Assembly (NCBI GenBank): GCA_052325345.1
Contig: JBKQVG010000251.1
Coordinates: forward strand, 1-64,000
Source: JBEKYD01 sp052325345
GTDB lineage: Bacteria; Acidobacteriota; Terriglobia; Bryobacterales; Bryobacteraceae
DNA length: 64,000 bases
Reading direction: 5' to 3'
A model generated the notes under the pieces. It was not told the origin of the DNA, did no database searches, and worked only from the letters and a program-made list of their open reading frames with translations. Below, one piece after another: positions 17,743-26,934 of this stretch (its first letter is position 1; each line of letters begins with the position of its first letter). The translations under genes and the position numbers were made by a program.

Positions 17743-18963
17743 ATGAACAGAAGAGATTTTCTGGCGGCCGGCTCCCTCGTGGGCCTGCCCTTCCAGGCCG
17801 CCGCGATGCCGCAGACGGCGCCCCGCTATACCGGCAAGCCGGAGATCAAGATCACCGACGTCCAGGCGTTCGTCGTCAACGCCGGCCGCAATTACGTCTA
17901 TGTGAAGGTGTCCACCGACCAGGGCGTCCACGGCTGGGGTGAAGCCTACTCCGCCGGGCCCGACGAAGCCACCGCCGCCACCATCCGCGATTTCAAGGAC
18001 TGGCTCGTGGGCAAGGACCCGCGCAACGTCGAGTACCTCTTTGCCACCATGTACAACTTCACCCGCTTCCCCGGCGGGCTGGTCGTCAACGCCGCCATCA
18101 GCGGCATCGAGCATGCTTTATGGGACATCGCCGGCAAAGCCGCCGGCCTGCCCGTCTACATGCTCATGGGCGGAAAGTGCCGCAACGAAGTGCGCTGTTA
18201 TCAGGCGGCCAATAGCCCCGAGCAGGCACAAAACCTCATCTCGAAATACGGGTACACGGCGCTCAAGGCCACACTGGGCTTCACCAGCACCGTCCCCATC
18301 AGTGCCACTGTCCGCGCCTTTGGAGAAAGAGCCGAAGCCATGCGCAAAGCCGTCGGACCGAATGTCGACCTGTGCTTCGACGCCCACGCCAGGATCTTCG
18401 CCCCTTATGTGGCCTACGATCTGGCGGAAGTTCTGAAGCCGGTCCATCCCCTGTTTCTAGAAGAAGCCATCCGCCCCGAAAACATCGATTCCATGGCCGA
18501 ACTGCGCCGCAGGGTCCAGATCCCCATTGCCACCGGCGAGGAACTCTACACCAAGTTCCAGTTTCAGCAGTTGCTGGTGGCCGGCGGAGCGGACATCGTT
18601 CAGCCCGACATTTGTCTGGCCGGCGGATTCCTCGAGCAGAAAAAAATTGCCGCCATCGCCGAATCGCACTATGTCCAAGTGGCGCCGCACAACCCGCTCG
18701 GCCCGCTCGCCACGCTGGTGAACATTCACTTCGCCGCCTGCACCCCGAACTTCGTCATATTGGAATACCACCCGGACGACACGTCTCCCCGGAAAGACCT
18801 CGTCAAGGGCGACACGATCGTCGTGAAAAACGGCTATCTGGCCATCCCCGATAAACCGGGTTGGGGCTATGAAATGGATGAAGAAGCCTTCAAGCGAATG
18901 CCCGCGAAGCCCTGGCACCGCGCGTTCTCGTTCGATCCCGACGGCGCTCCGAGTTTCATCTGA
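17743..18963 (+). CDS. Exported mandelate racemase/enolase-superfamily sugar-acid dehydratase
   Basis: 406 aa from ATG 17743 (MNRRDFLAAGSLVGLPF), behind GGAGG; the reading frame runs further upstream inside the previous gene. Metal ligands fit the D-galactonate/mannonate dehydratase subgroup: D213 and H215 in CFDAHARI, E240/E241 in LEEAIRPEN, E266 in ATGEELYT, D289 in QPDICLAGG and H316 in APHNPLG. The family dehydrates aldonic acids to 2-keto-3-deoxy acids. The Tat-like NRRDFLAAG leader is unusual for this normally cytosolic superfamily, although the family gains such leaders in some soil phyla. The substrate is not determinable from sequence. Confidence 0.88.
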   Translation: MNRRDFLAAGSLVGLPFQAAAMPQTAPRYTGKPEIKITDVQAFVVNAGRNYVYVKVSTDQGVHGWGEAYSAGPDEATAATIRDFKDWLVGKDPRNVEYLFATMYNFTRFPGGLVVNAAISGIEHALWDIAGKAAGLPVYMLMGGKCRNEVRCYQAANSPEQAQNLISKYGYTALKATLGFTSTVPISATVRAFGERAEAMRKAVGPNVDLCFDAHARIFAPYVAYDLAEVLKPVHPLFLEEAIRPENIDSMAELRRRVQIPIATGEELYTKFQFQQLLVAGGADIVQPDICLAGGFLEQKKIAAIAESHYVQVAPHNPLGPLATLVNIHFAACTPNFVILEYHPDDTSPRKDLVKGDTIVVKNGYLAIPDKPGWGYEMDEEAFKRMPAKPWHRAFSFDPDGAPSFI

Positions 18964-19084
18964 CGATACCTGCGCGCCGCGGTGGCGTTCTTCGTTGGTC
19001 CCGGAATATACTGCTTCAGCGCAATGACCATTTATCGAGGCCGCAAAGCGGTTCAACTCGAGAGCGATCAACTGCGTGTCACGG

Positions 19085-20062
19085 CTAAGGCTGCTTCCTG
19101 GCGAAATTCCAGGCGTGCCGCACGATCTCCCGCAGGTCCGTATATTCCGGCTTCCAGCCTAACTTGGTGCGGAGTTTGTCGGAAGCGGCGACCAGGATGG
19201 GCGGATCGCCTTCGCGGCGGGGACCGATCGTGTAGGGCACCTTCTTGCCGGTAACTTCTTCCACCGCTCGGATGATGTCGAGCACGCTGTGTCCGCTTCC
19301 GCTGCCCACGTTGAACGCATCCGATCGGCCGCCCGCCAGCAGGTATTCGAGCGCCTGAATGTGCGCCTGCGCCAGGTCGTTGACATGAATGTAATCGCGG
19401 ATACAGGTGCCGTCCGATGTCTCGTAATCGTCCCCGAACACCGTCATCGGCCGCCCGTTGGTCACCGCGCGCAGCACCAGCGGGATCAGGTGCGTCTCCG
19501 GTTCATGGCGCTCCCCCAGCCGGCCCTCGGGATCGGCGCCGCACGCATTGAAATACCGCAACCTGACGTTGGTGATGCCATGAATTTCGTCGAACCACCG
19601 CAGCAGGGTTTCCACCATCACCTTCGATTCGCCGTAGGCACTCACGGGCTGAATGGGAAACGTCTCCGCAATCGGGGTGGCGTGCGGGTTGCCGTATACC
19701 GCCGCGGTGGAGGAAAACACCACGTGCTTGACGCCCGCTTCCACCATGGCAGCCACGAGCGACAGCGATCCGCACACGTTGTTCGAGAAATAACGGGCGG
19801 GCTCGCGCATCGATTCGCCCACCGCGATAAATGCGGCGAAGTGCACCACGGCTTCGGCGCCGGTCTCCTTCAACACCGCCGCCAGTCCCTTGGTGTCGGC
19901 GATATCCATCTCCACCAGGCGCCCTTCCGGAACGTTCTCCCGGTAGCCCTTGGAAAGGTTGTCCACCACGGTCACGTCATGGCCCTGGTCGAGCAGCAGA
20001 CGGACGGTATGCGAGCCGATATAGCCGGCCCCGCCGGTCACTAATATTTTGCACGCTGTCAC
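19085..20062 (-). CDS. galE: UDP-glucose 4-epimerase
   Basis: Interconverts UDP-glucose and UDP-galactose for the Leloir pathway and surface glycans. It is 325 aa, near the usual 330-340. The NAD-binding motif GGAGYIGSHT (10-19), the catalytic S118 (FSSTAAVYG) and Y143/K147 (SAYGESK) are present, as are RYFNACGADPEGRLGE and the C-terminal NVGSGSGHSVLDII. It faces yceH across 64 bp. Confidence 0.97.
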   Translation of the reverse strand: MTACKILVTGGAGYIGSHTVRLLLDQGHDVTVVDNLSKGYRENVPEGRLVEMDIADTKGLAAVLKETGAEAVVHFAAFIAVGESMREPARYFSNNVCGSLSLVAAMVEAGVKHVVFSSTAAVYGNPHATPIAETFPIQPVSAYGESKVMVETLLRWFDEIHGITNVRLRYFNACGADPEGRLGERHEPETHLIPLVLRAVTNGRPMTVFGDDYETSDGTCIRDYIHVNDLAQAHIQALEYLLAGGRSDAFNVGSGSGHSVLDIIRAVEEVTGKKVPYTIGPRREGDPPILVAASDKLRTKLGWKPEYTDLREIVRHAWNFARKQP

Positions 20063-20126
20063 GATGAGAACCCCGATTGTAACAGCGGATGAGGCGGCGA
20101 CGGCCGCGCACCGCTACACTGAAACC

Positions 20127-20759
20127 ATGGAGTGGCAACTGGACGCGGCTGAAGTACGGGTGCTCGGCGCGCTGATCGAAAAGGAAATCACCACCCCCGA
20201 TCTATACCCGCTGTCGCTGAATGCGCTGGTGAACGCCTGCAACCAGAGGTCGAATCGCGACCCCGTCGTCGCTTACGACGAGGGGGTGGTGGAGGCGGCG
20301 CTGGCCTCGCTCCGCGCCAAAGGACTGGCCACGCGCATTACCGGAGCGGACGTACGCGTGCCCAAGCATACCGAGCGCTTGATCGAGAAGCTGAACCTGG
20401 GCCGCCGCGAGGTGGCGCTGCTGTGCGTGCTCATGCTGCGCGGGCCGCAAACGCCCGGCGAACTGCGGGGACGCAGCGAGCGCCTGCACACTTTCGACGA
20501 TCTGGAAGCAGTGGAGCACACCCTCGATCGGATGGCCGAAAGCGGCCTGGTAAAGAAGTTGCCGCGCCAGCCCGGATCGCGCGAATCGCGGTTCGCCCAC
20601 CTGCTTTCGGGCGATGTGGAAACGGCCGCGTACGCCGAGGCTTCGGCGAGCGAGGCCCGGCCAGCGGGCCCCAGCGACAGGGAGCGCCTGGCCGCACTGG
20701 AAAACGAAGTCGCCGAGATCAAGCGCGCCTTCGAGGAATTTCGCGCCCGGTTCGAATAG
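20127..20759 (+). CDS. yceH: YceH/DUF480-family protein
   Basis: 210 aa from ATG 20127 (MEWQLDAAEVRVLGALIEKE), the standard family N-terminus; an upstream ATG at 20065 would overlap the galE side. The DUF480 core forms two winged-helix repeats (TPDLYPLSLNALVNACNQRSNRDPV; LLCVLMLRGPQTPGELRGR). A C-terminal coiled coil follows (RLAALENEVAEIKRAFEEFRARFE). The biological role is not established. Confidence 0.9.
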   Translation: MEWQLDAAEVRVLGALIEKEITTPDLYPLSLNALVNACNQRSNRDPVVAYDEGVVEAALASLRAKGLATRITGADVRVPKHTERLIEKLNLGRREVALLCVLMLRGPQTPGELRGRSERLHTFDDLEAVEHTLDRMAESGLVKKLPRQPGSRESRFAHLLSGDVETAAYAEASASEARPAGPSDRERLAALENEVAEIKRAFEEFRARFE

Positions 20760-20794
20760 GCTGGGCCGGCGTTTGTTCCGTCGCACAGTTACAC

Positions 20795-20807
20795 ATACAC
20801 TGTGTAT
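20795..20807. promoter_or_regulatory. Palindromic operator abutting the vapB start
   Basis: ATACAC-T-GTGTAT, a perfect 6+1+6 inverted repeat ending one base before the ATG at 20808. TA antitoxins normally repress their own promoter through such palindromes. There is no Shine-Dalgarno between it and the start, so a leaderless transcript is possible. Confidence 0.55.
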
Positions 20808-21038
20808 ATGAAGAACATCACTCTCAGCGTGGACGACGATGTTCTGGCCGCCGTCCGCCGCCATGCCGCCGAGCGCGACTCCAGCGTGAACGCCTTGGTG
20901 CGTGAGTACCTGACCAATCTCGCCGGCCACCAGGACCGCGCCCGCCGCGCCCGCGGGCGGTTGCTCCAATTGAGCAGACAATCTCAAGGCCGGCTTGGCA
21001 AGAAGACCTGGGCACGGGAAGACCTGCATGAGCGCTAG
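20808..21038 (+). CDS. vapB: VapB-type ribbon-helix-helix antitoxin
   Basis: 76 aa from ATG 20808 (MKNITLSVDDDVLAAVRRHAAERDSS). The ribbon-helix-helix is at the N-terminus and the basic C-terminal tail would wrap the toxin. A GTG two codons earlier (20802) lies inside the operator palindrome. It overlaps the PIN toxin by 11 bp, the usual TA arrangement. Confidence 0.88.
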   Translation: MKNITLSVDDDVLAAVRRHAAERDSSVNALVREYLTNLAGHQDRARRARGRLLQLSRQSQGRLGKKTWAREDLHER

Positions 21039-21441
21039 GGTCTTCTTCGATACCAACGTCCTGGTGTATGCGGCAGTTGGGAGTGGCAAGGAGGAACGCA
21101 AACGCAAGCGTGCCCTCGACCTCGTTGAATCGGAGGACTTCGGCACGTCGGCTCAGGTCTTGCAGGAGTTCTTTGTAACCGTGGTTAAGAAAGCCGTGCG
21201 TCCGCTCTCCGCCGTCCAAGCCCTGGAATGGATCGAGCAGTGGGCGGAGTTTCCCTGCCAGCCCATCGACCGCGAGCTAGTGCAGATCGCTATCGAGCTG
21301 TCGCAGCGCTTTATGATTTCTTATTGGGATGCGGCGATTCTCGCTGCCGCGGAAGCCCTGGGAACGCACACCGTCTACTCTGAAGACTTCAATGACGGTC
21401 ATCAGTACGGACGGATCCGGGTGGTAAATCCATTTTCTTGA
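21028..21441 (+). CDS. vapC: VapC-type PIN-domain toxin
   Basis: Probable Mg-dependent ribonuclease toxin, 137 aa from ATG 21028 (MSARVFFDTNVLVYAAVG). PIN acidic residues: D8 in FFDTN, a glutamate in LQEFFV, D in SYWDAAILAAA and D in YSEDFNDG. All four expected acidic positions appear intact, so the toxin should be active. Paired with the overlapping antitoxin. Confidence 0.9.
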   Translation: MSARVFFDTNVLVYAAVGSGKEERKRKRALDLVESEDFGTSAQVLQEFFVTVVKKAVRPLSAVQALEWIEQWAEFPCQPIDRELVQIAIELSQRFMISYWDAAILAAAEALGTHTVYSEDFNDGHQYGRIRVVNPFS

Positions 21442-21524
21442 TCGCTTCAGCCCTGTTATTTCCACCTGAGCAGTTTCAGCGCGAGTCCTGGCTCGCGCGC
21501 CCGGAGACCGGCCGACTGACGCGT

Positions 21525-21941
21525 TCATTTGCGCCTGCCTTCTCGAAACAGGCACACGCGGACGCCGTGGCCCGGTTTCCTCCATCCCGAGTCGGCTGTC
21601 ATCGCGGCCAAATCCAGTTGACGCGCAAGCGTCAGGCACGCCCGATCGGCGAAGGAAAGGCCATTTGTCCAGGCGAGAGAGGAAAGATCGCGGCTCGCCC
21701 ATGCCAACTCCTCGTCCCACGGAATCACTTCGAGATCCAGAGCCCTGAGCAAGCGCTCCACCAGACGCGGTTCCCCTCCCTGGCGAACCAGTTTTGTCAT
21801 CGATTCTGTGAGGCTGATTGCCGATATCACCGAGCGCTCCAGCGCGGCCTGGACCTTCTCCCATCCCTGCTCGCGTCTTACCAGCGCGATAACGGCGGAA
21901 CTGTCAAGCACGTATTGCGGCTGCTCAGTCTTCAACTTCAC
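21525..21941 (-). CDS. Second PIN-domain (VapC-like) toxin
   Basis: 138 aa from a GTG at 21941 (MKLKTEQPQYVLDSSAVIALVRRE), which overlaps the antitoxin end by 17 bp; the frame extends further upstream inside the antitoxin gene. PIN features: D in VLDSSAVIAL, E in ISLTESMTKL, D in LSFADRACLTLARQL and D in AMTADSGW. It converges on the first VapC gene, so two independent PIN modules sit tail to tail. Confidence 0.86.
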   Translation of the reverse strand: MKLKTEQPQYVLDSSAVIALVRREQGWEKVQAALERSVISAISLTESMTKLVRQGGEPRLVERLLRALDLEVIPWDEELAWASRDLSSLAWTNGLSFADRACLTLARQLDLAAMTADSGWRKPGHGVRVCLFREGRRK

Positions 21942-22200
21942 GCCGTGCCTCTTCGCGGCGCGCGGCGACCAGTTCGTCCGACCACACTTCGGTTGCGGGA
22001 GCAAGGCCGCAGAAGTATTCCTGCGCTTCGCGCACGGCAGCCGTCCTGGATTCGAGCACGATCCGCCCGGCGCGGCCTTCCGTGATACTCACCGTCGCGC
22101 CAGGCTGTACGCCGAGCTTTTCGCGAAGCGGAGCCGGTATCAGGATCCGTCCCGCGCTATCTACTTTGCCCCTGTACCTGGCTCCCACTGTTCGACGCAT
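21925..22200 (-). CDS. AbrB/SpoVT-type antitoxin
   Basis: 91 aa from ATG 22200 (MRRTVGARYRGKVDSAGRILIPAPLRE), 9 nt after GAGG; the ATG at 22209 would directly abut that GAGG. The swapped-hairpin AbrB domain is clear (KVDSAGRILIPAPLREKLGVQPGATVSI). The acidic/basic C-terminal half (SDELVAARREEARREVED) would contact the PIN toxin. AbrB-PIN pairs are one of the VapBC classes. Confidence 0.85.
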   Translation of the reverse strand: MRRTVGARYRGKVDSAGRILIPAPLREKLGVQPGATVSITEGRAGRIVLESRTAAVREAQEYFCGLAPATEVWSDELVAARREEARREVED

Positions 22201-22279
22201 TTCCCACATCCTCGCCTTTTGACATTTTACCGCAATCTGCCATCCATGGTCGGAGCAGCGCGCCGCGGTGCCGTGCGGG

Positions 22280-22314
22280 GCTGATCGCTGACTGCTGATC
22301 GCTGAACGCTATCC
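22280..22314 (+). repeat. Degenerate heptamer array (GCTGANN x5)
   Basis: Five consecutive 7-mers: GCTGATC, GCTGACT, GCTGATC, GCTGAAC, GCTATCC. The array ends one base before the stop codon of the minus-strand permease gene. The same array type occurs at 26935-27016, again against a minus-strand stop. Confidence 0.6.
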
Positions 22315-22315
22315 G

Positions 22316-23341
22316 TTATTTCCAGCGGAACAGTTTCAGCGCCAGGCCGAAGCAAAGCACCATCCAGGCACCCATGATGCCGAGTTGCGGCGCGACCTGC
22401 GCCAGCGCGGCGCCCTGCAGCATGTTGGCGCGCAGCGAGTCGATCAGCGCGGTCAGGGGCAGCGCGTGGATCATGGGCTGCAGCGCGTCCGGAAACCGCT
22501 CGGCGGAGAAGAATACGCCGGAGAGGATCCACATCGGCATCATGACCAGGTTCATCAGACCGCTGGCGGCCTCGATGGTGTGCACGCGGGAGGCGATGAG
22601 CAGGCCTACCGAACTGAATGCCAGCGAGCCGGTGACGCACACCACCGCCAATCCGCCCAGCGAGCCGCGCATCGGCACGCCAAACACCACCATGCCGAAG
22701 CCCGCCACCACTCCCACTTCCACCACCAGCAGCAGCAGCCGCGAAAGGATAAACGAGAGCAGGTAGTAGTGGCGCGGCATGGGCGTGGCCACCAGGCGCT
22801 TGAGCAGCTTTTTCCGGCGTGCGTCCACCACGGCGAAGCCCACGCCCCAGATGGCGCTGCCCATCATATTCATGCCCAGCAGCCCGGGAATCAAAAAGTC
22901 GATGTAGCGGGAGCCGGGCTCGCGCATCAACCGGTCCTCGATGGGGACTGGATTGGACCGGCCGGCGGCGCGCTGGATGGCGCTATCGGCCAACTGGCGG
23001 GCGGTGCGGCCGTCGGGATTGGTGTCGTCGAAGCGGTATACCACGCCGCCGGCCGAACTCTCCACCACCAGCGCGACCTTGCCTTGCCGCAGCGCTTGGA
23101 TAGCCGAACCTGGCGGGAGCTGGCGAACGTCGAGCTGCTTTTCCTGGCGCAGCGCGCGCACCAGGCCGGGGTTGGTGGCGGCGATCTTCAGCACCTCCGC
23201 CGGCCGGTTGCGAAAAGCCAGGCCCAGGCCGCCGGCCAGCAGGATGGGAAACACGAACACCCAAAAAATGGCTTCCGGCTCGCGCACGAACTCGCGGAAG
23301 CGCACCAGCGTCAATTCGAACAGCGGATGCCGCCTATTCAT
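22316..23341 (-). CDS. ABC-2 type transporter permease
   Basis: 341 aa from ATG 23341 (MNRRHPLFELTLVRFREFVREPEA), overlapping the ATPase gene by 8 bp. One TM helix at about residues 25-45, a large extracytoplasmic loop, then five helices from about residue 160 (FLIPGLLGMNMMGSAIWGVGFA) to the C-terminus. This is the ABC-2/YhhJ-like exporter layout. The substrate may be a drug, lipid or polysaccharide component; nothing nearby decides it. Confidence 0.88.
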   Translation of the reverse strand: MNRRHPLFELTLVRFREFVREPEAIFWVFVFPILLAGGLGLAFRNRPAEVLKIAATNPGLVRALRQEKQLDVRQLPPGSAIQALRQGKVALVVESSAGGVVYRFDDTNPDGRTARQLADSAIQRAAGRSNPVPIEDRLMREPGSRYIDFLIPGLLGMNMMGSAIWGVGFAVVDARRKKLLKRLVATPMPRHYYLLSFILSRLLLLVVEVGVVAGFGMVVFGVPMRGSLGGLAVVCVTGSLAFSSVGLLIASRVHTIEAASGLMNLVMMPMWILSGVFFSAERFPDALQPMIHALPLTALIDSLRANMLQGAALAQVAPQLGIMGAWMVLCFGLALKLFRWK

Positions 23342-24272
23342 CGCGCAGCCGCCGTCCCGTGAATGCCACAAAAACGTCCTCTAACGTTGCCGAATGCACG
23401 CGCAGCTCGGTGAGCGGTTGCCCTTGCCGCTCCAACTCGTCGAGCAGGGCCGGCAGCGCGTCATGGAGCTGCCCGACCTGGGCTTCCACCGCGCCGTCCT
23501 CCGTCCGCGCGGCGGCCACGCATCCCAGGGCGCCGAAGGCGGCGGCATCGAGCTGGCGGCCGGCCGAAGACAATCGGACCACGTGCCCGGCGCCGATCGA
23601 GGCGATCAGCTCGCCCGGAGTGCCCAGCGCGATCACCTTGCCGTGGTCCATGATGGCCACGCGGTCGCAGAGGCGTTCGGCCTCCTCCATGTAGTGCGTG
23701 GTGAGCAGAATCGTGCGGCCGGCCCGTTGCAATTCCGCGATCAGCTCCCAGAGCTGCCGGCGCGCGTGCGGATCGAGGCCGGTCGTGGGCTCATCGAGGA
23801 ACAGTAGGTCGGGTTCGCCCACCAGCGCGCAGGCCAGCGCCAGCCGCTGCTTCTGGCCGCCGGAAAGGCCGCCCACGCGGGATTCGCGCTTTTCGTCCAG
23901 TTGCACGCGGGCGATCACCTCGTCCGCCGACGGGCCCCGCGGAAAGAAGCTGCGAAACAGCGAGAGCGTCTCGTGCACCGTGAGCTTTTCGGAAAGCTGC
24001 GTCTCCTGGAGCTGAATGCCGAGCCGCTCCCGCAAACGCCGGGCGTCTTTTTCCCACCTCATCCCGAGCACTTCCACGTCGCCCGAATCGCAGCCGGTCA
24101 GCCCTTCGCAGATTTCGATGGTGGTGGTTTTTCCCGCCCCGTTGGGACCCAGCAGGCCGAAACATTCGCCCGCGCGCACTTCCAGATTCAGGCCGTCCAC
24201 GGCTAGCACATCCTGAAACGCCTTGCGGAGATTGCGCACGCGCAATGCCGGCGGCGCGGATGATGGCGACAT
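23334..24272 (-). CDS. ABC-2 exporter ATP-binding protein
   Basis: 312 aa from ATG 24272 (MSPSSAPPALRVRNLRKAF). Walker A GPNGAGKTT, Q loop LQETQLSE, signature LSGGQKQR, Walker B LLFLDEPTTGLD and H loop TTHYMEEAE are all intact. A C-terminal accessory region of about 80 residues is typical of drug/polyketide exporter ATPases. It overlaps the permease start, so the two form an operon. Confidence 0.95.
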   Translation of the reverse strand: MSPSSAPPALRVRNLRKAFQDVLAVDGLNLEVRAGECFGLLGPNGAGKTTTIEICEGLTGCDSGDVEVLGMRWEKDARRLRERLGIQLQETQLSEKLTVHETLSLFRSFFPRGPSADEVIARVQLDEKRESRVGGLSGGQKQRLALACALVGEPDLLFLDEPTTGLDPHARRQLWELIAELQRAGRTILLTTHYMEEAERLCDRVAIMDHGKVIALGTPGELIASIGAGHVVRLSSAGRQLDAAAFGALGCVAAARTEDGAVEAQVGQLHDALPALLDELERQGQPLTELRVHSATLEDVFVAFTGRRLRDE

Positions 24273-24494
24273 CCTAATAGTGTAATTCGCCGGATGGGCG
24301 GATATGCCGTTTGTGGTCATTGCCCCGCTTAAGCCGGTCCAGCCCGGCGCGGCCGCTCCAGCCTGCGGCGAGATTTCGCACTCCTGCAATCTCAAGCCTG
24401 TCAAAGCCTACCCGTTCCCATCCCCCCGCCCGCTCCGCAAATCGCCTGAACTCCAGCTCCCGGCCCGTCGTACTATCTTTTTCGGGGGTTCGGG

Positions 24495-26924
24495 ATGCAC
24501 CTTTGGCACGACGTTCGATATGGGGCGCGCATGCTTCGCGGCTCGCCTGCGTTTTTCGCCACCGCCGTGCTGACCCTGGCGCTCGGCATCGGCGCCACCA
24601 CCGCGGTTTTCAGCGTCTGCGACAGCCTGCTCTGGAAACCCATTCCGCTGCCCGGCTTGGATAGCCTTGCCATGGTGGTGCAGGCCGATCCCGGCAATCC
24701 CGAATATTGGAACGACATTGCTCCGGCGGACGCGGCGGACATCCAGCGCGACAACACGGCCTTCCGGCAGTTCGGCGGTTGGGAATACGGGCTGGCCAAT
24801 ATCGTGGGCGCGGGAAACCAGCCGCTGCGCGTCCAGCAGGCGCTCGTGACCGCCAATTTCTTTGGCGTGATCGGTGTGCGGCCCGCCATCGGGCGCGGCT
24901 TTCAGCCGGGCGAGGACGAGCCCGGGCGCGACCGCGAGGTGATTCTCAGCGACCCGCTCTGGAAGCGGTGTTTCGGAGCCGACCCGGCCATCGTGGGAAA
25001 ATCCGTGCGCCTGGACGATCGCACATTCGTAGTCATTGGCGTCATGCCCTCCAGCTTCGATTTCCCCCTGGCCACCGAGATATGGACACCCCTGGCGCTC
25101 ACCCCGGAACAGCGCACCTCGCGCCGGCTCAACGCCATGGTCGCGGTCGCGCGCCTGAAGCCGCCGGACGGAGTCCCTCAAGCCCAAGCCCGGGTGGACA
25201 GCACCGCCGCGCGCCTTTCGGCGGCGTATCCCGATACCAACAAGAACCGGCATTTTATGGTGTGGCCCGGACGGACATTCCTGGTGGATCGCGAAACCAG
25301 CGACTACCTCACCATGCTGCTGGGCTCGGTCCTCTTCGTGCTGCTGATCGCCTGCGTAAACGTGGCCAACCTGCAGTTCGCGCGCGCCACCGGGCGGTTG
25401 CGCGAGATCGCGCTGCGTACGGCGCTCGGCGCCAACCGTTCCCGCGTGGTGGTGCAGCTCATCACCGAAAGCGTGGTGCTTTCGATCTGCGGAGGAGCGC
25501 TCGGCCTCGGTTTCGCCAACTGGGGCATGAAGGCGATCAAAACCGGGATGCCGCCCGAGATTCAACGCTACATCCTGGGTTGGAAGGATATCGCCCTGGA
25601 CACCCGGACGCTGGGGTTCACCGTATTGGCGGTGGTCGTTAGCGGCATACTGGCGGGATTGGCGCCGGCATGGCAGTGTTCGCGGCCCAATCTCACCGAT
25701 GCTCTGAAGGAAGGCGGCCGCGGCTCTTCCAGCGGCCGCGGGCGGCACGCCCTCCGCAACGTTCTGGTTTCCGCCGAGATCGCGCTCGCCGTGGTCCTGC
25801 TGGTGGGCGCCGGTCTGATGGTTCGCGGCTTCCAGACGCTGCAGAAACGGGGCGCCGAGCTCGAGCCCGATACCCTGCTCACGCTGCGTCTGGCGCTAAC
25901 CGACAACAAGTACGAGCAGCCGCGGCAGAAAGCGGCTTTCTATCGCCAAGTGCTGGAGCGGATCGCGGCGATCCCGCAAGTTCGTTCCGCCTCGGCCGCA
26001 TCCGCCATGCCCTATAGTGAGCACTCCAGCGGCCGCGACTTCACCATAGAAGGCCGCGCGGTCGAGCCGGGCAACGCACCCAATGGCATGTACCAGGTGG
26101 TGAGCGCGAATTTCTTCGAAACCTTGCACGTCCCCTTGCGCGCCGGCCGCTTCTTTAGTAGTGGCGACGGCCCCGAATCGCCTCGCGTCGCCGCCATCAG
26201 CGAGCGCATGGCGCACCGCTGGTGGCCCAACGAGTCGCCCATCGGCCGGCACATCAAGATCGGCGCGCCCGATTCGAAAAACCCATGGGTGACCATCGTG
26301 GGAGTGGTGGGAGACCTCATGCACAATCCCTACGACCGCCAGCCGCGCCGCACCATCTACCTGCCCTATCTGCAGGCGCCGGCGGGGTGGATGGATCTTG
26401 GTATCCGTACCACGGGCGATCCCCTGCGCGTAGCGCCGGCCGTAACCGCCGCCATCCGCTCCGTGGATCCGGAGCAGCCCATCACCGAGATGCAGACGCT
26501 GGAGAAATCGATCCACAATAGCGCCATCGGGCTGAACTATATGGCCGTGCTGATGGGCGTTTTCGGAGCGATCGCCCTGGTGCTCTCGGCCATTGGTGTG
26601 TATGGCGTCATGGCCTACGTGGTCTCCGAACAAACACACGAGATCGGCATCCGCCTGGCGTTGGGCGCGGCAAGACCAAACGTGCTCTTGATGGTATTCC
26701 GCCGCGGCATGTTGACGGCCGCGGTAGGCTTGGCCGTTGGGCTGCCCGCCGCGTACGGGTTCGCGCGGCTGATGGCATCGTTGGTGTACGGCGTCAGCGC
26801 GACCGATCCGGTGACGTTCGCCGGAATCTCGCTCTCGCTCGCCGCCGCCACCGCGCTCGCGGTTTTCGTCCCCGCCCAGCGGGCCATGCGCATCGATCCC
26901 ATCGTGGCGCTGCGGTATGAATGA
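24495..26924 (+). CDS. ADOP-type MacB/FtsX-like permease (orphan, duplicated)
   Basis: 809 aa. Starts MHLWHDVRYGARMLRGSPAFF, then TM1 with the family hallmark LALGIGATTAVFSV. Two MacB_PCD-FtsX halves: TM1, periplasmic domain, three TMs (about 270-420), then a second copy ending with three TMs. The C-terminus is PAQRAMRIDPIVALRYE, the conserved ADOP ending. There is no cognate ATPase beside it; the neighbouring ATPase belongs to the ABC-2 pair on the other strand. The family is expanded in Acidobacteriota and its transported substrate is unknown. Confidence 0.9.
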   Translation: MHLWHDVRYGARMLRGSPAFFATAVLTLALGIGATTAVFSVCDSLLWKPIPLPGLDSLAMVVQADPGNPEYWNDIAPADAADIQRDNTAFRQFGGWEYGLANIVGAGNQPLRVQQALVTANFFGVIGVRPAIGRGFQPGEDEPGRDREVILSDPLWKRCFGADPAIVGKSVRLDDRTFVVIGVMPSSFDFPLATEIWTPLALTPEQRTSRRLNAMVAVARLKPPDGVPQAQARVDSTAARLSAAYPDTNKNRHFMVWPGRTFLVDRETSDYLTMLLGSVLFVLLIACVNVANLQFARATGRLREIALRTALGANRSRVVVQLITESVVLSICGGALGLGFANWGMKAIKTGMPPEIQRYILGWKDIALDTRTLGFTVLAVVVSGILAGLAPAWQCSRPNLTDALKEGGRGSSSGRGRHALRNVLVSAEIALAVVLLVGAGLMVRGFQTLQKRGAELEPDTLLTLRLALTDNKYEQPRQKAAFYRQVLERIAAIPQVRSASAASAMPYSEHSSGRDFTIEGRAVEPGNAPNGMYQVVSANFFETLHVPLRAGRFFSSGDGPESPRVAAISERMAHRWWPNESPIGRHIKIGAPDSKNPWVTIVGVVGDLMHNPYDRQPRRTIYLPYLQAPAGWMDLGIRTTGDPLRVAPAVTAAIRSVDPEQPITEMQTLEKSIHNSAIGLNYMAVLMGVFGAIALVLSAIGVYGVMAYVVSEQTHEIGIRLALGAARPNVLLMVFRRGMLTAAVGLAVGLPAAYGFARLMASLVYGVSATDPVTFAGISLSLAAATALAVFVPAQRAMRIDPIVALRYE

Positions 26925-26934
26925 AGTGAAGCGG

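Noticed and set aside
21438..22085. A 215-codon plus-strand frame over the second PIN module
   Set aside because: It is antisense to two overlapping genes with clear PIN and AbrB motifs.
23334..26924. Reading the ABC-2 ATPase and the ADOP permease as one exporter
   Set aside because: They are on opposite strands, and the ATPase overlaps its own ABC-2 permease; MacB-like permeases pair with a different ATPase class.
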